DNA of 64,000 bases from JBDTSW01 sp963807385 (GCA_963807385.1 CAWEBQ010000005.1:1-64000); one strand, 5' to 3'; shown: positions 16,741 to 25,653, counted from the stretch's first letter. A program made the numbers and translations. The notes: generated by a model not told the origin, from the letters alone.

Positions 16741-19700
16741 CCTGGCCGGCCAGCTCGGCGCACCGATTGGCGTCGAGCGGCTGACCCGACGCCTCGAAGC
16801 CGGCCGCGGCCGCAAGGAAGCGACCCTCAGCCTCACCGGCGTCCCCTCGAGCCTGGGCGCGGTGACCCCGCACCTCGTCGAGAGCGGCGTCCCACGCGGG
16901 GAGGCGCATCACGACCTTCGCCAGGTACTCCGAGGCACTCTCCCACTCATCGGCCCGCTCGATGTCTCCGCCGCGAGCCGCCGCGATCGCGGCCGGGACG
17001 GCCAGGGTAATTCGGCAGCCGGGACAGGTCTCCAGCGGACCCCGCACCGCGGCCTCCGCCTCCTCCAGCGCGGCGAGCGCCGCGTCGGCGTCGGGCGCGG
17101 CGACGATCCGTGCGCCGTAGATGCGATCCAGAAGGTGGAATCCGACGTCCGATTCGCGGGCGATATCGAGCGCCTCGTCCAGGAGCGGGTAGGCCTCCGC
17201 TCGGTCACCCCGGGCCAGTGCGACCTCAGCTCGGCGCTGGGTTGCGAAGGCCTCCCCGGTCGCGGCTCCGATCTGGCGATGGAGCTCCGCGCCCTTGGCC
17301 AGGTCCTCGTCGGCCTCGTCGAGCTCCCCCGCGAGCAGCCTGGCCTCTCCCCGGATGGTCACGGCGAATGCCCGGCCGCGGGCTGCGCCCAGCCGGTCCG
17401 CCTCGGCGGCGAGGGAGTTCGCGAACGCGATGACATCCGAGTAGGGCCGTGCCCCGTAAAGGAACCTCTGCGTGATGCACAGTTGGCCGTCGAAGACGCT
17501 CACGGCGAGCTCTGGCAGCGAATGGGTCTCGTACAGATCTGCCTCGACGCTGTCGCGCAGCTCGCCGCGGACGTGGGCGGCGCCGGCATGGGCCCAGGAT
17601 GCGATCACCAGCGAGGCGCGATCCCCCGTCTCCATCGCGAGGCGGCGGGCCTCGGCGGCTTTGTTCGTGCCCATCGCCGGGTCCGCGTACCCGAGCACGG
17701 CACAGCCGGAGAACGCCAAGGCCTGGGCAACGCGCCCATCGACCGATTTCGGCTCGACCCCCTCCAGCAGCTCCAGCGCACCGGGGGGATCGCCCCGTTT
17801 CACCTGGGCGAGCGCCTGCTTCGCCTTCAGCTCGTGCGCGGCCTGTCCGCCGATGACGCGTGCCGCCTCGGCATAGGCGGCCGGTGCGGTGGCGTCTCCG
17901 AGCGCGTCGAGGGCTTCCGCCTGGATGCTGAGTGCATCTGGGTGCTCCGGCTCATGGTCGAGGAGCATGCCCAGATCCACCAGGGCATCCCGGTAGGCCC
18001 CCAGCCCGATCGCCTCCGTGGCGGCGGCCAGCAGCCAATCGCCGGCCTCATCGGGGCGCTCGCCCGCGAGCCATTGGCGAGCGATCAGCCGCGGCGCAGC
18101 GCCGGCCTCGACCAGGCGCTGCGCCGTGTCACGGTGGATGCCCAGGCGCTGGTGTGGCGGGATCTCCTCGACCAGGGCCTGGCGGACCAGCTCGTGACAA
18201 AATCGGTACCGGGTGCCGGCGACGACCAGGACCCCGGCGTCCAGTGCGAGGTCGAGCAGCGCGAACGCGTCCGCCTCGGATCGCCCGGACAGTGCGACGA
18301 CGCCGGAGGGATCGACAGCGTCACCCGCCAGCGCCAGTCGCCCCAGCATCGCCGTGGCGTCCTCGTCGAGGTCGAGGAATCTGGCGACGATCGCGCTGCG
18401 AGCCGTCGCCAGGAGCGCGGGCACCCCCGCGACGGCACTCCGGGCCGCTTCGAGGGTGAGGAAGGGGTTGCCCTGCCCGAGCTCGACGATCCGGTCGGTG
18501 ACGTCGGCGGTTCGCGGCGCGTGGGTGCCCGCCGCCACCAGCGCAGCAGCGTCCTCGCGCTCGAGCGGCTCGAGGTCGATCTCGAGGACTCTGCCGCTGC
18601 GCGCCAGTCTCGCAACGCCGCCCCTGAGCGCATCGGGGGCGGGCTCCTGGCGATATGCGAGGACGGGAAGGACCGGGGTGCCGCTCAGTGAGCCCAGATG
18701 AAACAGCAGGTCGAGCGTGGCCTCGTCGGCCAGATGCGCATCGTCGATAACGAGGGCGACGGGTCCTCCATCGCCGGCGGCAAGAAGGAGGCGTCGGAAC
18801 GCACCGATGGCCTCGTGACGGGTGAGCGGCCCCTCCAGCGAGGTGGCCGCCGTGACGAGCGGCGTCAGTTCGCTTAGCACCGACCGCGCTCGCTCTCCGA
18901 TCGCATCGAGTCTGCTGCGGTCTTGGGCCACGAGCTGGTCCGCGGCGGCACCGACGGGGGCGTACGGGACGTTCGCCTCGGTTGCGGTGACGGACGCCAC
19001 GGTCCAGCCCCTCGCCGTTGCCAGCTTGGCGACCTCGCGGCAGAGGGCCGTCTTGCCGATCCCGCCCGGACCTCTGACCGCGAGCGCGCCGAGGTGCGAG
19101 CTCGGCTTCGAGCTCAGGAAGGCCGCGGCCGCCGCCAGCTCGACCTGGCGACCGACGATCTCGGGCTCGGCGAGCCCCCAGTCGGCCACGCACTCGTCGT
19201 AGATGGTCTGGGTCTCGCTGCTCGGCACCATCCCAAGCTCGTTGCGCAGCGCGGTTCGCAGCCGGCCGTACCAGCGGATCGCAGCCGGGCGACGGCCCGC
19301 GGCCAGCTCTCGTCGCATCAGCTCCCGGTAGGCGGCCTCGTCGGTCGGCTCGGCCTCGACCAGCCGATCCCACTGGGCGCTCTGCCGGAGGAGCTCCACG
19401 TACCGCGAGCGCAGCCGCTCCCGCGGCGCCTGGGTCCAGTCCTCGTACAGCGCAACGGGCAGCAGCTCGCCGTCATAGGCGTCGGCGGCGGCCGCGCACG
19501 CCTCCGGGTCGCCGCTCCCGAGCGCGGCCGCCGCCTCCGCCTCGAAGTCATCGACATCGGTCTCGACTGTGCGCGACGGGAACAGCGCGACCTGCCCGCC
19601 ACGGAGCACGATCGCCTCCGGGCTCCCGAGGCCCTGCCTGGCGTAGTGGGCCGCCTTGCGCAGGTTGGCGGCGCCGGCGTCCACGTCCAGGTCTGGCCAC

Positions 19701-19873
19701 AGCGCCTCGATCACCTGGTCGCGTGCCAGCCGATGCGCCTCGGCCAGGGCCAGAAGCTGGATCAGGTCCGCCGCGCGCCTGCTCGGGAGGGCGTCCGCGG
19801 CCAGCTCGTCGCCACCGAACTCGACGCGAAACCGGCCGAGCAACCCGATGCGAACGACGTCTCCCTCTCCCAT
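16709..19873 (-). CDS. AfsR/SARP-type transcriptional regulator (BTAD, NTPase, TPR)
   Basis: The protein has about 1054 residues from ATG 19873 (ATG 19879 would add two). Residues 6-98 form the OmpR-like winged helix of SARP proteins (VRIGLLGRFRVEFGGDEL ... LIEALWP-type helix). Residues 100-235 are the bacterial transcriptional activation domain (ETDVDDFEAEAAAAL, ELLPVALYEDW). An STAND-type NTPase has Walker A RGPGGIGKT at 267-275 and Walker B ALVIDDAH at 373-380. The C-terminal half is helical TPR-like sensor sequence. No LuxR helix-turn-helix is present. Such regulators bind tandem direct repeats with 11-base pitch; exactly such repeats lie upstream of the facing cupin gene and of the CSLREA gene at 21950. 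The open frame extends to 20407, but that part is antisense to the cupin gene. Confidence 0.9.
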   Translation of the reverse strand: MGEGDVVRIGLLGRFRVEFGGDELAADALPSRRAADLIQLLALAEAHRLARDQVIEALWPDLDVDAGAANLRKAAHYARQGLGSPEAIVLRGGQVALFPSRTVETDVDDFEAEAAAALGSGDPEACAAAADAYDGELLPVALYEDWTQAPRERLRSRYVELLRQSAQWDRLVEAEPTDEAAYRELMRRELAAGRRPAAIRWYGRLRTALRNELGMVPSSETQTIYDECVADWGLAEPEIVGRQVELAAAAAFLSSKPSSHLGALAVRGPGGIGKTALCREVAKLATARGWTVASVTATEANVPYAPVGAAADQLVAQDRSRLDAIGERARSVLSELTPLVTAATSLEGPLTRHEAIGAFRRLLLAAGDGGPVALVIDDAHLADEATLDLLFHLGSLSGTPVLPVLAYRQEPAPDALRGGVARLARSGRVLEIDLEPLEREDAAALVAAGTHAPRTADVTDRIVELGQGNPFLTLEAARSAVAGVPALLATARSAIVARFLDLDEDATAMLGRLALAGDAVDPSGVVALSGRSEADAFALLDLALDAGVLVVAGTRYRFCHELVRQALVEEIPPHQRLGIHRDTAQRLVEAGAAPRLIARQWLAGERPDEAGDWLLAAATEAIGLGAYRDALVDLGMLLDHEPEHPDALSIQAEALDALGDATAPAAYAEAARVIGGQAAHELKAKQALAQVKRGDPPGALELLEGVEPKSVDGRVAQALAFSGCAVLGYADPAMGTNKAAEARRLAMETGDRASLVIASWAHAGAAHVRGELRDSVEADLYETHSLPELAVSVFDGQLCITQRFLYGARPYSDVIAFANSLAAEADRLGAARGRAFAVTIRGEARLLAGELDEADEDLAKGAELHRQIGAATGEAFATQRRAEVALARGDRAEAYPLLDEALDIARESDVGFHLLDRIYGARIVAAPDADAALAALEEAEAAVRGPLETCPGCRITLAVPAAIAAARGGDIERADEWESASEYLAKVVMRLPAWDAALDEVRGHRAQARGDAGEAEGRFLAAAAGFEASGQPLDANRCAELAGQVNAGSAAPSA

Positions 19874-19890
19874 CGGCATCCAGTGTCGCA

Positions 19891-19912
19891 CCAGGAAGGC
19901 TCCAGGAACGCG
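19891..19912 (-). promoter_or_regulatory. Degenerate 11-base direct repeat in front of the SARP-type regulator gene
   Basis: CCAGGAAGG at 19891 and CCAGGAACG at 19902 are 11 bases apart, and the second contains the GGAACG core of the two stronger sites. It lies about 12-30 bases upstream of the regulator's start, so autoregulation is possible. Confidence 0.4.
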
Positions 19913-19989
19913 GCTCCGCGATCGTGACTGCGTCGTCGAGCTTCCAGGGTCCATACCCACGAACGGGGCTCGGCCAGTCGGAAGGTCGC

Positions 19990-20023
19990 GAGGAACGATT
20001 CGGGAACGCCCGCGCGAGAGCCT
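19990..20023 (+). promoter_or_regulatory. SARP-type site 1 and -10 of the cupin operon
   Basis: GGAACG occurs at 19992 and 20003, 11 bases apart, within gaggaacgattcgggaacgc (19990-20009). GAGCCT at 20018-20023 resembles a -10 and starts 15 bases after the second box. The ATG is 60 bases after the start of the second box. The same layout recurs at 21877-21910. Confidence 0.6.
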
Positions 20024-20062
20024 CCTGAGGCCGAATCCAGCGAACCAACGACGGAGGAACCG

Positions 20063-20425
20063 ATGACAGCGATCACGCAGGCGGATGCATCCATCGCGAT
20101 CGAGGGCGACGGGGTCGAGCTGCGCGCGCACGAACTGGGCGGCGGGATGAGCACGGCGTTCGTGCGTGTGCCCAAGGGCGCCGACCTCCGGCCGGTCCTC
20201 GTCGGACTCCCGGACGACCTCTGCCAGTGCCCGCACTGGGGATACCTGCTCAAGGGCCGCGTCGCCATGCACACGCGGCACGGCGCCGAGGTCTACGAGG
20301 CGGGCCAGGCCTTCTACTGGGCTCCCGGCCACGCGCCGGAGGCGCTCGAGGACTCCGAGTACGTGGACTTCTCGCCCACCGACGAGTTCAACCACGTCAT
20401 CGAGCACATCAAGACGAGGGGATAG
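20063..20425 (+). CDS. Small cupin-fold protein
   Basis: The 120-residue protein shows a single cupin-like barrel. The core segment is CQCPHWGYLLKGRVAMHTRHGAEVYEAGQAFYWAPGHAPEALEDSEYVDFSPTDE, and the glycine turn and PGHxP match cupin motif 2. A Cys-x-Cys-x-His cluster (CQCPH, about 54-58) might bind metal. A real leader with GGAGG (20053-20057) sits six bases before the ATG, unlike most genes here. It follows the SARP-type site directly and is separated from the first CSLREA gene by nine bases, so both are probably one operon. Enzymatic function unknown; ligand sensing or small-molecule turnover are possible. Confidence 0.75.
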   Translation: MTAITQADASIAIEGDGVELRAHELGGGMSTAFVRVPKGADLRPVLVGLPDDLCQCPHWGYLLKGRVAMHTRHGAEVYEAGQAFYWAPGHAPEALEDSEYVDFSPTDEFNHVIEHIKTRG

Positions 20426-20434
20426 GTAGGCGCA

Positions 20435-21878
20435 GTGTCGCTCTCGAGGTCAATACGCCGGCGTTCAGCCGCCGGGGCAGCCGGCGCCTGGGCGGCGCTG
20501 CTCCTGATGCAGGGAACCGCCCTTGCGGACACCTACGAGGTGACGAAGAGGGGCGATCCACCGCTCGGCGACGGCTGTGCGCCTCGCACCTGCTCCCTGC
20601 GCGAGGCCGTCGACGCGGCCAACGCGCACCCGGGCTCCGACCGGGTGCTGCTTCCCGATGCAGGCACCTATCAGCTGAGGCAGATCGGCGGCGACATGGG
20701 CAACGCCATGGGCGATCTCGACGTGCTCGATGGCCCCGTTGCGGGTGCTTCATCCGGGGCCCGGGCGGGCGACGATCGACAACAACCCGCCGGGCGACGG
20801 GTTCCCCGATCCGTTCGACCGGGTCTTCGAGGTGGGACAGGGCGCTTCGCTGACGCTCGATCGGATCATCGTCACCGACGGCGGCGACCCGACCGGGAGC
20901 GCGGACGGCGGAGGCATCCTCGCGCTCGGAGACCTGACGCTCTTGCAATCGGTCGTCAGGGGCAACGAGGCGCCTGGCTACGGCGGGGGCATCAAGACGC
21001 AGGGGGACGTCGACCTGGCGCTCCGGCGGTCAACGGTCGACGGCAACCGGGCCACCGGCGGAGCCGGCATCTTCCACAGCACCTCTGCGCCGGGCGGCGC
21101 GCTCGAGCTTGTGCGTTCGACGATCTCCGACAATCGCGGCGGCTTGTCCCAGGGCGGCGGGATCTACTTCAGCGCCGGGGGAGGTCCGTCGTCGATCCTG
21201 GACTCGACGATCTCCGGGAACCGAGCCCAATACGAGGGCGGCGGGATCTACGTCACGAACGGCGAGCTGACCGTCAAGCGGACGACCGTTAGCGACAACC
21301 GGGCCGGAACGGTCGGCGGGGGGCTTTCGGTCGACACAAGCGCCCCGTTCGACATCCAGAACTCCACCGTCGCCGCTAACAGAGCGGACGGCACCGGCGG
21401 CGGCATCCACGCCCAGACGGACATGTCAGCCAATGCGATCACGGTCGCTCGGAACCTCGCCGACGCGGATGGCGACGGCGACTTCTACGAGCGCGCGGTT
21501 TCGGGCGGGGCGGCGGGCGGCGGCATCTTCCTCGAGGCGGGCTACGGGTTCGAAATGGAGAACTCGCTGATCGCCCTGAACGGGCGCGGCACCGGAGAGC
21601 GCGACGACTGTACGGGCGAGGCCGCCTTCGACTCGCAGGGATACAACCTCCTGTCCAGCGATGAGGCGTGTCTGGGCTTCGACGCCCCGGGCGACCTGGT
21701 GGCGCCTGATCCCCGCATCGGCCGGCTCGCCGACAACGGCGGCCCCACTTCCACGATCGCCCTTCTCGCAGGCAGCCCCGCGATCGGCGCGGCCCGGAAC
21801 GACTCGATGCCTGCGGTCGACCAGCGCGGCCAGGAGCGCCAGGACCCCGACATCGGCGCCTTCGAGCGCCAGCCATGA
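20435..21878 (+). pseudogene. CSLREA-domain parallel beta-helix surface protein, frameshifted
   Basis: The GTG at 20435 begins a signal peptide (MSLSRSIRRRSAAGAAGAWA, cleavage after ALA). The CSLREA motif follows in CAPRTCSLREAVDAANAHPG and the frame continues to GDLDVLDGPVA. A second frame then carries HPGPGRATIDNN and a right-handed beta helix with many SxVxxNxAxxxGGGI coils (for example STISGNRAQYEGGGIYV), ending in a Big-type GSPAIGA and DIGAFERQP. Deleting one G from GGG at 20743-20745 restores one protein of about 480 residues. CSLREA proteins are secreted or surface exposed, with unknown function. It is the second gene of the cupin operon. Confidence 0.85.
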
Positions 21879-21910
21879 GGAACGGTTCGGGAACGCAGCG
21901 CCGGGATGGT
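21877..21910 (+). promoter_or_regulatory. SARP-type site 2 and -10 of the second CSLREA gene
   Basis: gaggaacggttcgggaacgc at 21877-21896 matches site 1 in 19 of 20 bases, with GGAACG at 21879 and 21890. GATGGT at 21905-21910 is the -10-like hexamer, again 15 bases after the start of the second box, and the ATG is again 60 bases after it. The site begins inside the last codons of the preceding gene. Confidence 0.62.
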
Positions 21911-21949
21911 GTCCACATGACCGAGCTTCCGCCAACCAAAGGAGCAACC

Positions 21950-23596
21950 ATGAAGGTCCTCGCCCTTAGCGCGCTCTTCCTCGCCGGGCTCGCGCCGGCC
22001 GCGAGCGCGGCTCAGTTCAACGTGAACATCGAGACCGACCCGGCGCCGGGCCCGTGCGAGCAGGCGCCCGGGGACTGTTCCCTGCGCGAGGCCGTGATCG
22101 CCGCCCAGGCGGCGGGCTCGAATGACTTCATCGACTTGCCGGCGGGTACCTACGTCCTCTCCAACGCAGGCGGCGGCGTCGTCGGCGATCTCGACGCCGG
22201 CAGCCCGACCAGCGGCCTGCTCACGATTCGAAACGCCGGCGCCCCGGGCTCGGTCACGATCGACGCCAACGGCGATCTCACCGAAGAGCGGGCGCTCGAG
22301 GTCCACAACGGCGGCTCAGTGACCCTCGAGGACTTGATCATCATCGACGGCGTCGCCCCGCTTGACGGCGACGACATTGCCCGCGGCGGCGCGATCAAGG
22401 TGAACACCGGCGGAGGGCTCCTGATGAAGGGCGGCGCGGTGACCTCGAACCACGCCGCCCCGCTTAACGACGTCGGCCAGGGCGGCGGCGTCTACAACGA
22501 GGGCGTCGTGACCATCACGGATGCGCTGCTGAACGTCAACAACGCGAGCGTGGGAGGAGGCGTCTTCACGACGGGCACCGGTCAGACCACGATCCAGCGG
22601 ACCACGATCCGCGCCAACGTCGCCGCCTTCGGGGGTGGAGTGGCCGGCCAAAACGACGGCACCACCAACGTCACGGAGTCTCGGCTCGGCCGCAACGAGG
22701 CGCCCGGAGGAAGCGGCGGCGGCGCCTTCGTCCTGGAGGACGCCGAGATCACCCTCTACAGCACCAACGTCGACAACAACACCGCGGGAATCCGCGGCGG
22801 CGGCGTCCGCGCGCTCTCGGGCCGGGCGACGATCAACAACTCGACGGTGACCGCGAACTCGGCGCCCGAGGGAGGAGGGATCGCGCTTCAGGACGACGTC
22901 GGCGGCTCCGTGGGTGGAATCACCCTGCGCAACTCGATCGTTGCGGCGAACCTCGACTCCGACGGCATCGACATCCGGAACGACTGCGCCAAGGGCGGCA
23001 ACGCAGGGCAGATCATCTCGGAGGGCTGGAACCTCGTGGGCTACCAGTACAACTGCAACATCACCGGGCTCGTCGGCGAGGACCAGATCGGCGGCGGCAC
23101 CGACGGCACCGGCCCGCCGATCATCCCGTTGCTCACGACTGAGGCGTTCTACGGCGGCCCGAACGTGATCCTGATGAACGGTCTCGACCCGCAGAGCCCC
23201 GCAGTGAACACGGGAGCGCCGGACGCGAAATGCGGTCAGACCGACCTCCGCGGCGTGCCGCGAGAGAAGGGGGGTCCCTGCGACTCGGGCGCCTACGAGC
23301 TGGTGCGTTGCGAGGGGGTGGTGGTCAACCGGGTCGGCACGCCTGCGGACGACACCTCCGCCAGGCCCGAGATGGAGCCGACCACCACCGCCGACGGCAT
23401 CCTCGGGCTGGGCGGAAGCGATCGCGTGCGGGGCGGCGAGGGCAACGATGCCCTCTGCGGCAACGGCGGCGAGGACCGTCTCAAGGGCGACGAGGGCAAA
23501 GACCGGCTCTCGGGCGGCCCCGGCCGCGACGTCTGCATCGGCGGTCCGGGCAAGGACACGGCCAAGGGTTGCGAGGTCGTAAGGAGCATCCCGTGA
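21950..23596 (+). CDS. CSLREA-domain beta-helix protein with C-terminal RTX-like calcium repeats
   Basis: The 548-residue protein starts at ATG 21950, which has AAAGGAG (21938-21944) ideally placed; the frame is open 75 bases further up but across the promoter. A signal peptide (MKVLALSALFLAGLAPAASA) precedes the CSLREA motif in APGDCSLREAVIAAQAAGSND. A right-handed beta helix runs to about residue 450 with repeated NNASVGGGVF- and GGGVRAL-type coils. The last 75 residues hold nonapeptide GGxGxDxxx repeats (GGEGNDALCGNGGEDRLKGD, GGPGRDVCIGGPGKD), which bind Ca2+ in RTX proteins and fold outside the cell. It is a paralogue of the preceding gene, which lacks the RTX tail. Confidence 0.88.
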   Translation: MKVLALSALFLAGLAPAASAAQFNVNIETDPAPGPCEQAPGDCSLREAVIAAQAAGSNDFIDLPAGTYVLSNAGGGVVGDLDAGSPTSGLLTIRNAGAPGSVTIDANGDLTEERALEVHNGGSVTLEDLIIIDGVAPLDGDDIARGGAIKVNTGGGLLMKGGAVTSNHAAPLNDVGQGGGVYNEGVVTITDALLNVNNASVGGGVFTTGTGQTTIQRTTIRANVAAFGGGVAGQNDGTTNVTESRLGRNEAPGGSGGGAFVLEDAEITLYSTNVDNNTAGIRGGGVRALSGRATINNSTVTANSAPEGGGIALQDDVGGSVGGITLRNSIVAANLDSDGIDIRNDCAKGGNAGQIISEGWNLVGYQYNCNITGLVGEDQIGGGTDGTGPPIIPLLTTEAFYGGPNVILMNGLDPQSPAVNTGAPDAKCGQTDLRGVPREKGGPCDSGAYELVRCEGVVVNRVGTPADDTSARPEMEPTTTADGILGLGGSDRVRGGEGNDALCGNGGEDRLKGDEGKDRLSGGPGRDVCIGGPGKDTAKGCEVVRSIP

Positions 23597-23730
23597 CGCG
23601 GCCGGCGTGCCGCTGGGCAGCGCTGGCCTAGGCGCCCTGCGGCGAGGGACGCTGCGGCCTCGCGCTAGAGTCGGGTCGGTCAGGATCCGACGCTGGGCGT
23701 CGGGTCGGTCTAAGAGTCAGGAGACAGCCA

Positions 23731-24546
23731 GTGGGCGTAGGCATCGTGATCGCCGCAGCAATCGCGGTCTTCCTGCTGATCGTGATGGCCTCGGCCATCC
23801 GAATCCTTCGCGAGTACGAGCGCGGGGTCATCTTCCGCCTCGGCCGTCTGATCGCCCAGAAGGGCCCAGGCCTCATCCTCCTGATCCCGATCGTCGACCA
23901 GATGGTCCGGATCGACCTGCGCACGGTGACCCTCAACGTCCCCCCGCAGGAGGTCATCACCCGCGACAACGTGACCGTTCGCGTGAACGCCGTCGCCTAC
24001 TTCCGGGTGATCGATTCGAACAAGGCCGTCACCGAGGTCGAGAACTTCCTGCTGGCCACGTCGCAGATCGCCCAGACCACGCTGCGCTCGGTGCTGGGCA
24101 AGGCCGAGCTCGACTCGCTGCTCGCCGAGCGCGAACGCCTTAACACCGAGCTTCAGCAGATCATCGACGAGCAGACCGAGCCGTGGGGCGTGAAGGTCTC
24201 CACGGTCGAGGTCAAGGATGTCGAGCTCCCGGCGGACATGCAGCGCGCGATCGCTCGCCAGGCCGAGGCCGAGCGCGAGCGGCGCGCGAAGGTGATCTCG
24301 GCCGACGGCGAGTTCCAGGCCGCGGAGAAGCTCTCGCAGGCAGCCGACATCATGAGCCACAATCCGGCGACCCTCCAGCTCCGCTACCTGCAGACGCTGC
24401 TGGAGATGGGCGTAAACCAGAACACGACGATCGTCTTCCCGCTGCCGATGGACCTGCTGTCGGCGTTCGAGCCCCGCGAGAACAAGCCACGCCCGGCACC
24501 GCGCACGCCGGTAGAGCCTCCCGCCGACCCGCCCGCGCCTAGCTGA
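23731..24546 (+). CDS. SPFH/band 7 family protein (slipin)
   Basis: The 271-residue protein has one N-terminal membrane anchor (GIVIAAAIAVFLLIVMASAIRIL), then the SPFH domain from REYERGVIFRLGRLIAQKGPGL. It includes LNVPPQEVITRDNVTVRVNAVAYFRV and a helical, charged region about 160-205 (RQAEAERERRAKVISADGEFQAA) that forms the coiled coil. Pro-rich C-terminus. Slipins oligomerise under the membrane and are usually paired with NfeD proteases; here the NfeD gene is at 15427, not adjacent. GTG start with AGGAGA upstream (TCAGGAGAC) at good spacing. Confidence 0.92.
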   Translation: MGVGIVIAAAIAVFLLIVMASAIRILREYERGVIFRLGRLIAQKGPGLILLIPIVDQMVRIDLRTVTLNVPPQEVITRDNVTVRVNAVAYFRVIDSNKAVTEVENFLLATSQIAQTTLRSVLGKAELDSLLAERERLNTELQQIIDEQTEPWGVKVSTVEVKDVELPADMQRAIARQAEAERERRAKVISADGEFQAAEKLSQAADIMSHNPATLQLRYLQTLLEMGVNQNTTIVFPLPMDLLSAFEPRENKPRPAPRTPVEPPADPPAPS

Positions 24547-24565
24547 ACCGGGACTCACCGGCACG

Positions 24566-25615
24566 GTGAGCCAGCCCGAGATCCGCATCGACCAGCTCAC
24601 CGGCCTGCGGGCGATCCTCGCCCCGGGCCGCGCCGAGCGCCCGGACGCGTTCGCGCCCGAGCCGGCGCAGTCGCGGGCCGACGCCGTCGAAGCCTGCCCA
24701 TTCTGTGAGGGCCGCGAGGATCGCACGCCCCCGGAGGCCTGGGCCGACCGGCCGGGCGGCGGCGAGCCGGACACGCCGGGTTGGGTGGCGCGCTCGGTTC
24801 CGAACCTGTACCCGGTGTTCGAGGGCGACTCCGAAGGCGGGGCGGAAGGGGAGACGTCCATGTCCGACTCCGTCGATCCGCTGGGGGCGAGTCGCCGCGG
24901 CGCCGAGCCGAGCCCGTTCGCCTCGCGCCCCGCCCACGGAGCGCACGAGGTGATCGTCAGCGCGCCCGAGCACGCGACGACGCTGGCGTCGCTGTCGGAC
25001 GATCGCCTGGGCACCGCCGTCGCAGCCTGGCGTGAGCGGATGCGGGCGCATCCGGACGCGGCGTACCTCCACCTGATCGTTAACGAGGGCCCGGCCGCCG
25101 GCGCGTCCCTCGAACACAGCCACGCCCAGCTCTACGCGCTCCCGTTCGTGCCCGCCCAGGTCGCGCGCGAGCGCGAGCGGGCCTCGGCCTACCACGAGCG
25201 GACGATGGGCGGCCACCTGCTCGGCGACGTTGCCACCGAGGAGGTCCGGCGTAAGGAGCGCCTCGTCGCGATGGACGACGACGCGCTCCTCGTCGCGCCC
25301 TGGGCATCGCGCTCGCCCTTCGAGCTGCGGGTCATCCCGCGACGCCCCGCCGCGGCGTTTGAGGAGGACGGGGAGACCGGGACCTCCATGATCGAGACCG
25401 CGCTCCGTGCGCTCACGTCCGTCTTCGAGGCGCCGCCGCAGCTCAACCTCTGGGTCCGCACGGCGCCGCGCGGGGTCGAGGAGTTCTGCTGGCACGTGGA
25501 CATCGTCCCGCGCCTGACCAACCGTGCCGGCTTCGAGCTCGGCACCGGCGTGGACATCAACGTCTACCCGCCCGAGCGGGCGGCGGTCGACCTGCGCGCC
25601 GCCGTCGGCTCCTGA
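24566..25615 (+). CDS. GalT-like HIT-superfamily nucleotidyltransferase
   Basis: The 349-residue protein resembles galactose-1-phosphate uridylyltransferase. It has CPFC at 44-47 (zinc ligands), SVPNLYPVF, and the active-site segment LEHSHAQLYALPFVP with H184-S-H186-A-Q188. It also has a second, C-terminal HIT-like half with SPFELRVIPRRP and EFCWHVDIVPRL. Classical GalT has HPHGQ, whereas HSHAQ is seen in a divergent branch, so the substrate may be another sugar 1-phosphate. GTG start lies 19 bases after the SPFH stop. No other Leloir gene is nearby. Confidence 0.82.
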   Translation: MSQPEIRIDQLTGLRAILAPGRAERPDAFAPEPAQSRADAVEACPFCEGREDRTPPEAWADRPGGGEPDTPGWVARSVPNLYPVFEGDSEGGAEGETSMSDSVDPLGASRRGAEPSPFASRPAHGAHEVIVSAPEHATTLASLSDDRLGTAVAAWRERMRAHPDAAYLHLIVNEGPAAGASLEHSHAQLYALPFVPAQVARERERASAYHERTMGGHLLGDVATEEVRRKERLVAMDDDALLVAPWASRSPFELRVIPRRPAAAFEEDGETGTSMIETALRALTSVFEAPPQLNLWVRTAPRGVEEFCWHVDIVPRLTNRAGFELGTGVDINVYPPERAAVDLRAAVGS

Positions 25616-25635
25616 CAAGCGGCGGGCAACACCGA

Positions 25636-25653
25636 CTCGGAGCCGGCTCCGAG
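25636..25653. other. Perfect 18-base palindrome between genes
   Basis: CTCGGAGCCGGCTCCGAG is fully self-complementary without a loop. It lies 20 bases after the GalT-like stop. It could be a dyad operator or the core of a terminator; no T-run follows. Confidence 0.3.

Noticed and set aside
20063..20407. N-terminal extension of the SARP-type regulator up to 20407
   Set aside because: It would be antisense to the cupin gene, has no family similarity and lies before the conserved start VRIGLLGRF; the ATGs at 19873/19879 fit.
22440..23200. Repetitive GGCGGC-type DNA considered as tandem repeat or CRISPR-like array
   Set aside because: The periodicity is that of beta-helix coils at protein level; there is no fixed repeat length or spacer.
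23669..23711. Direct repeat GTCGGGTCGGTC twice before the SPFH gene
   Set aside because: Simple GTCGG-type repeat in GC-rich DNA; the spacing of 31 bases fits no known regulator and no second example exists in the window.
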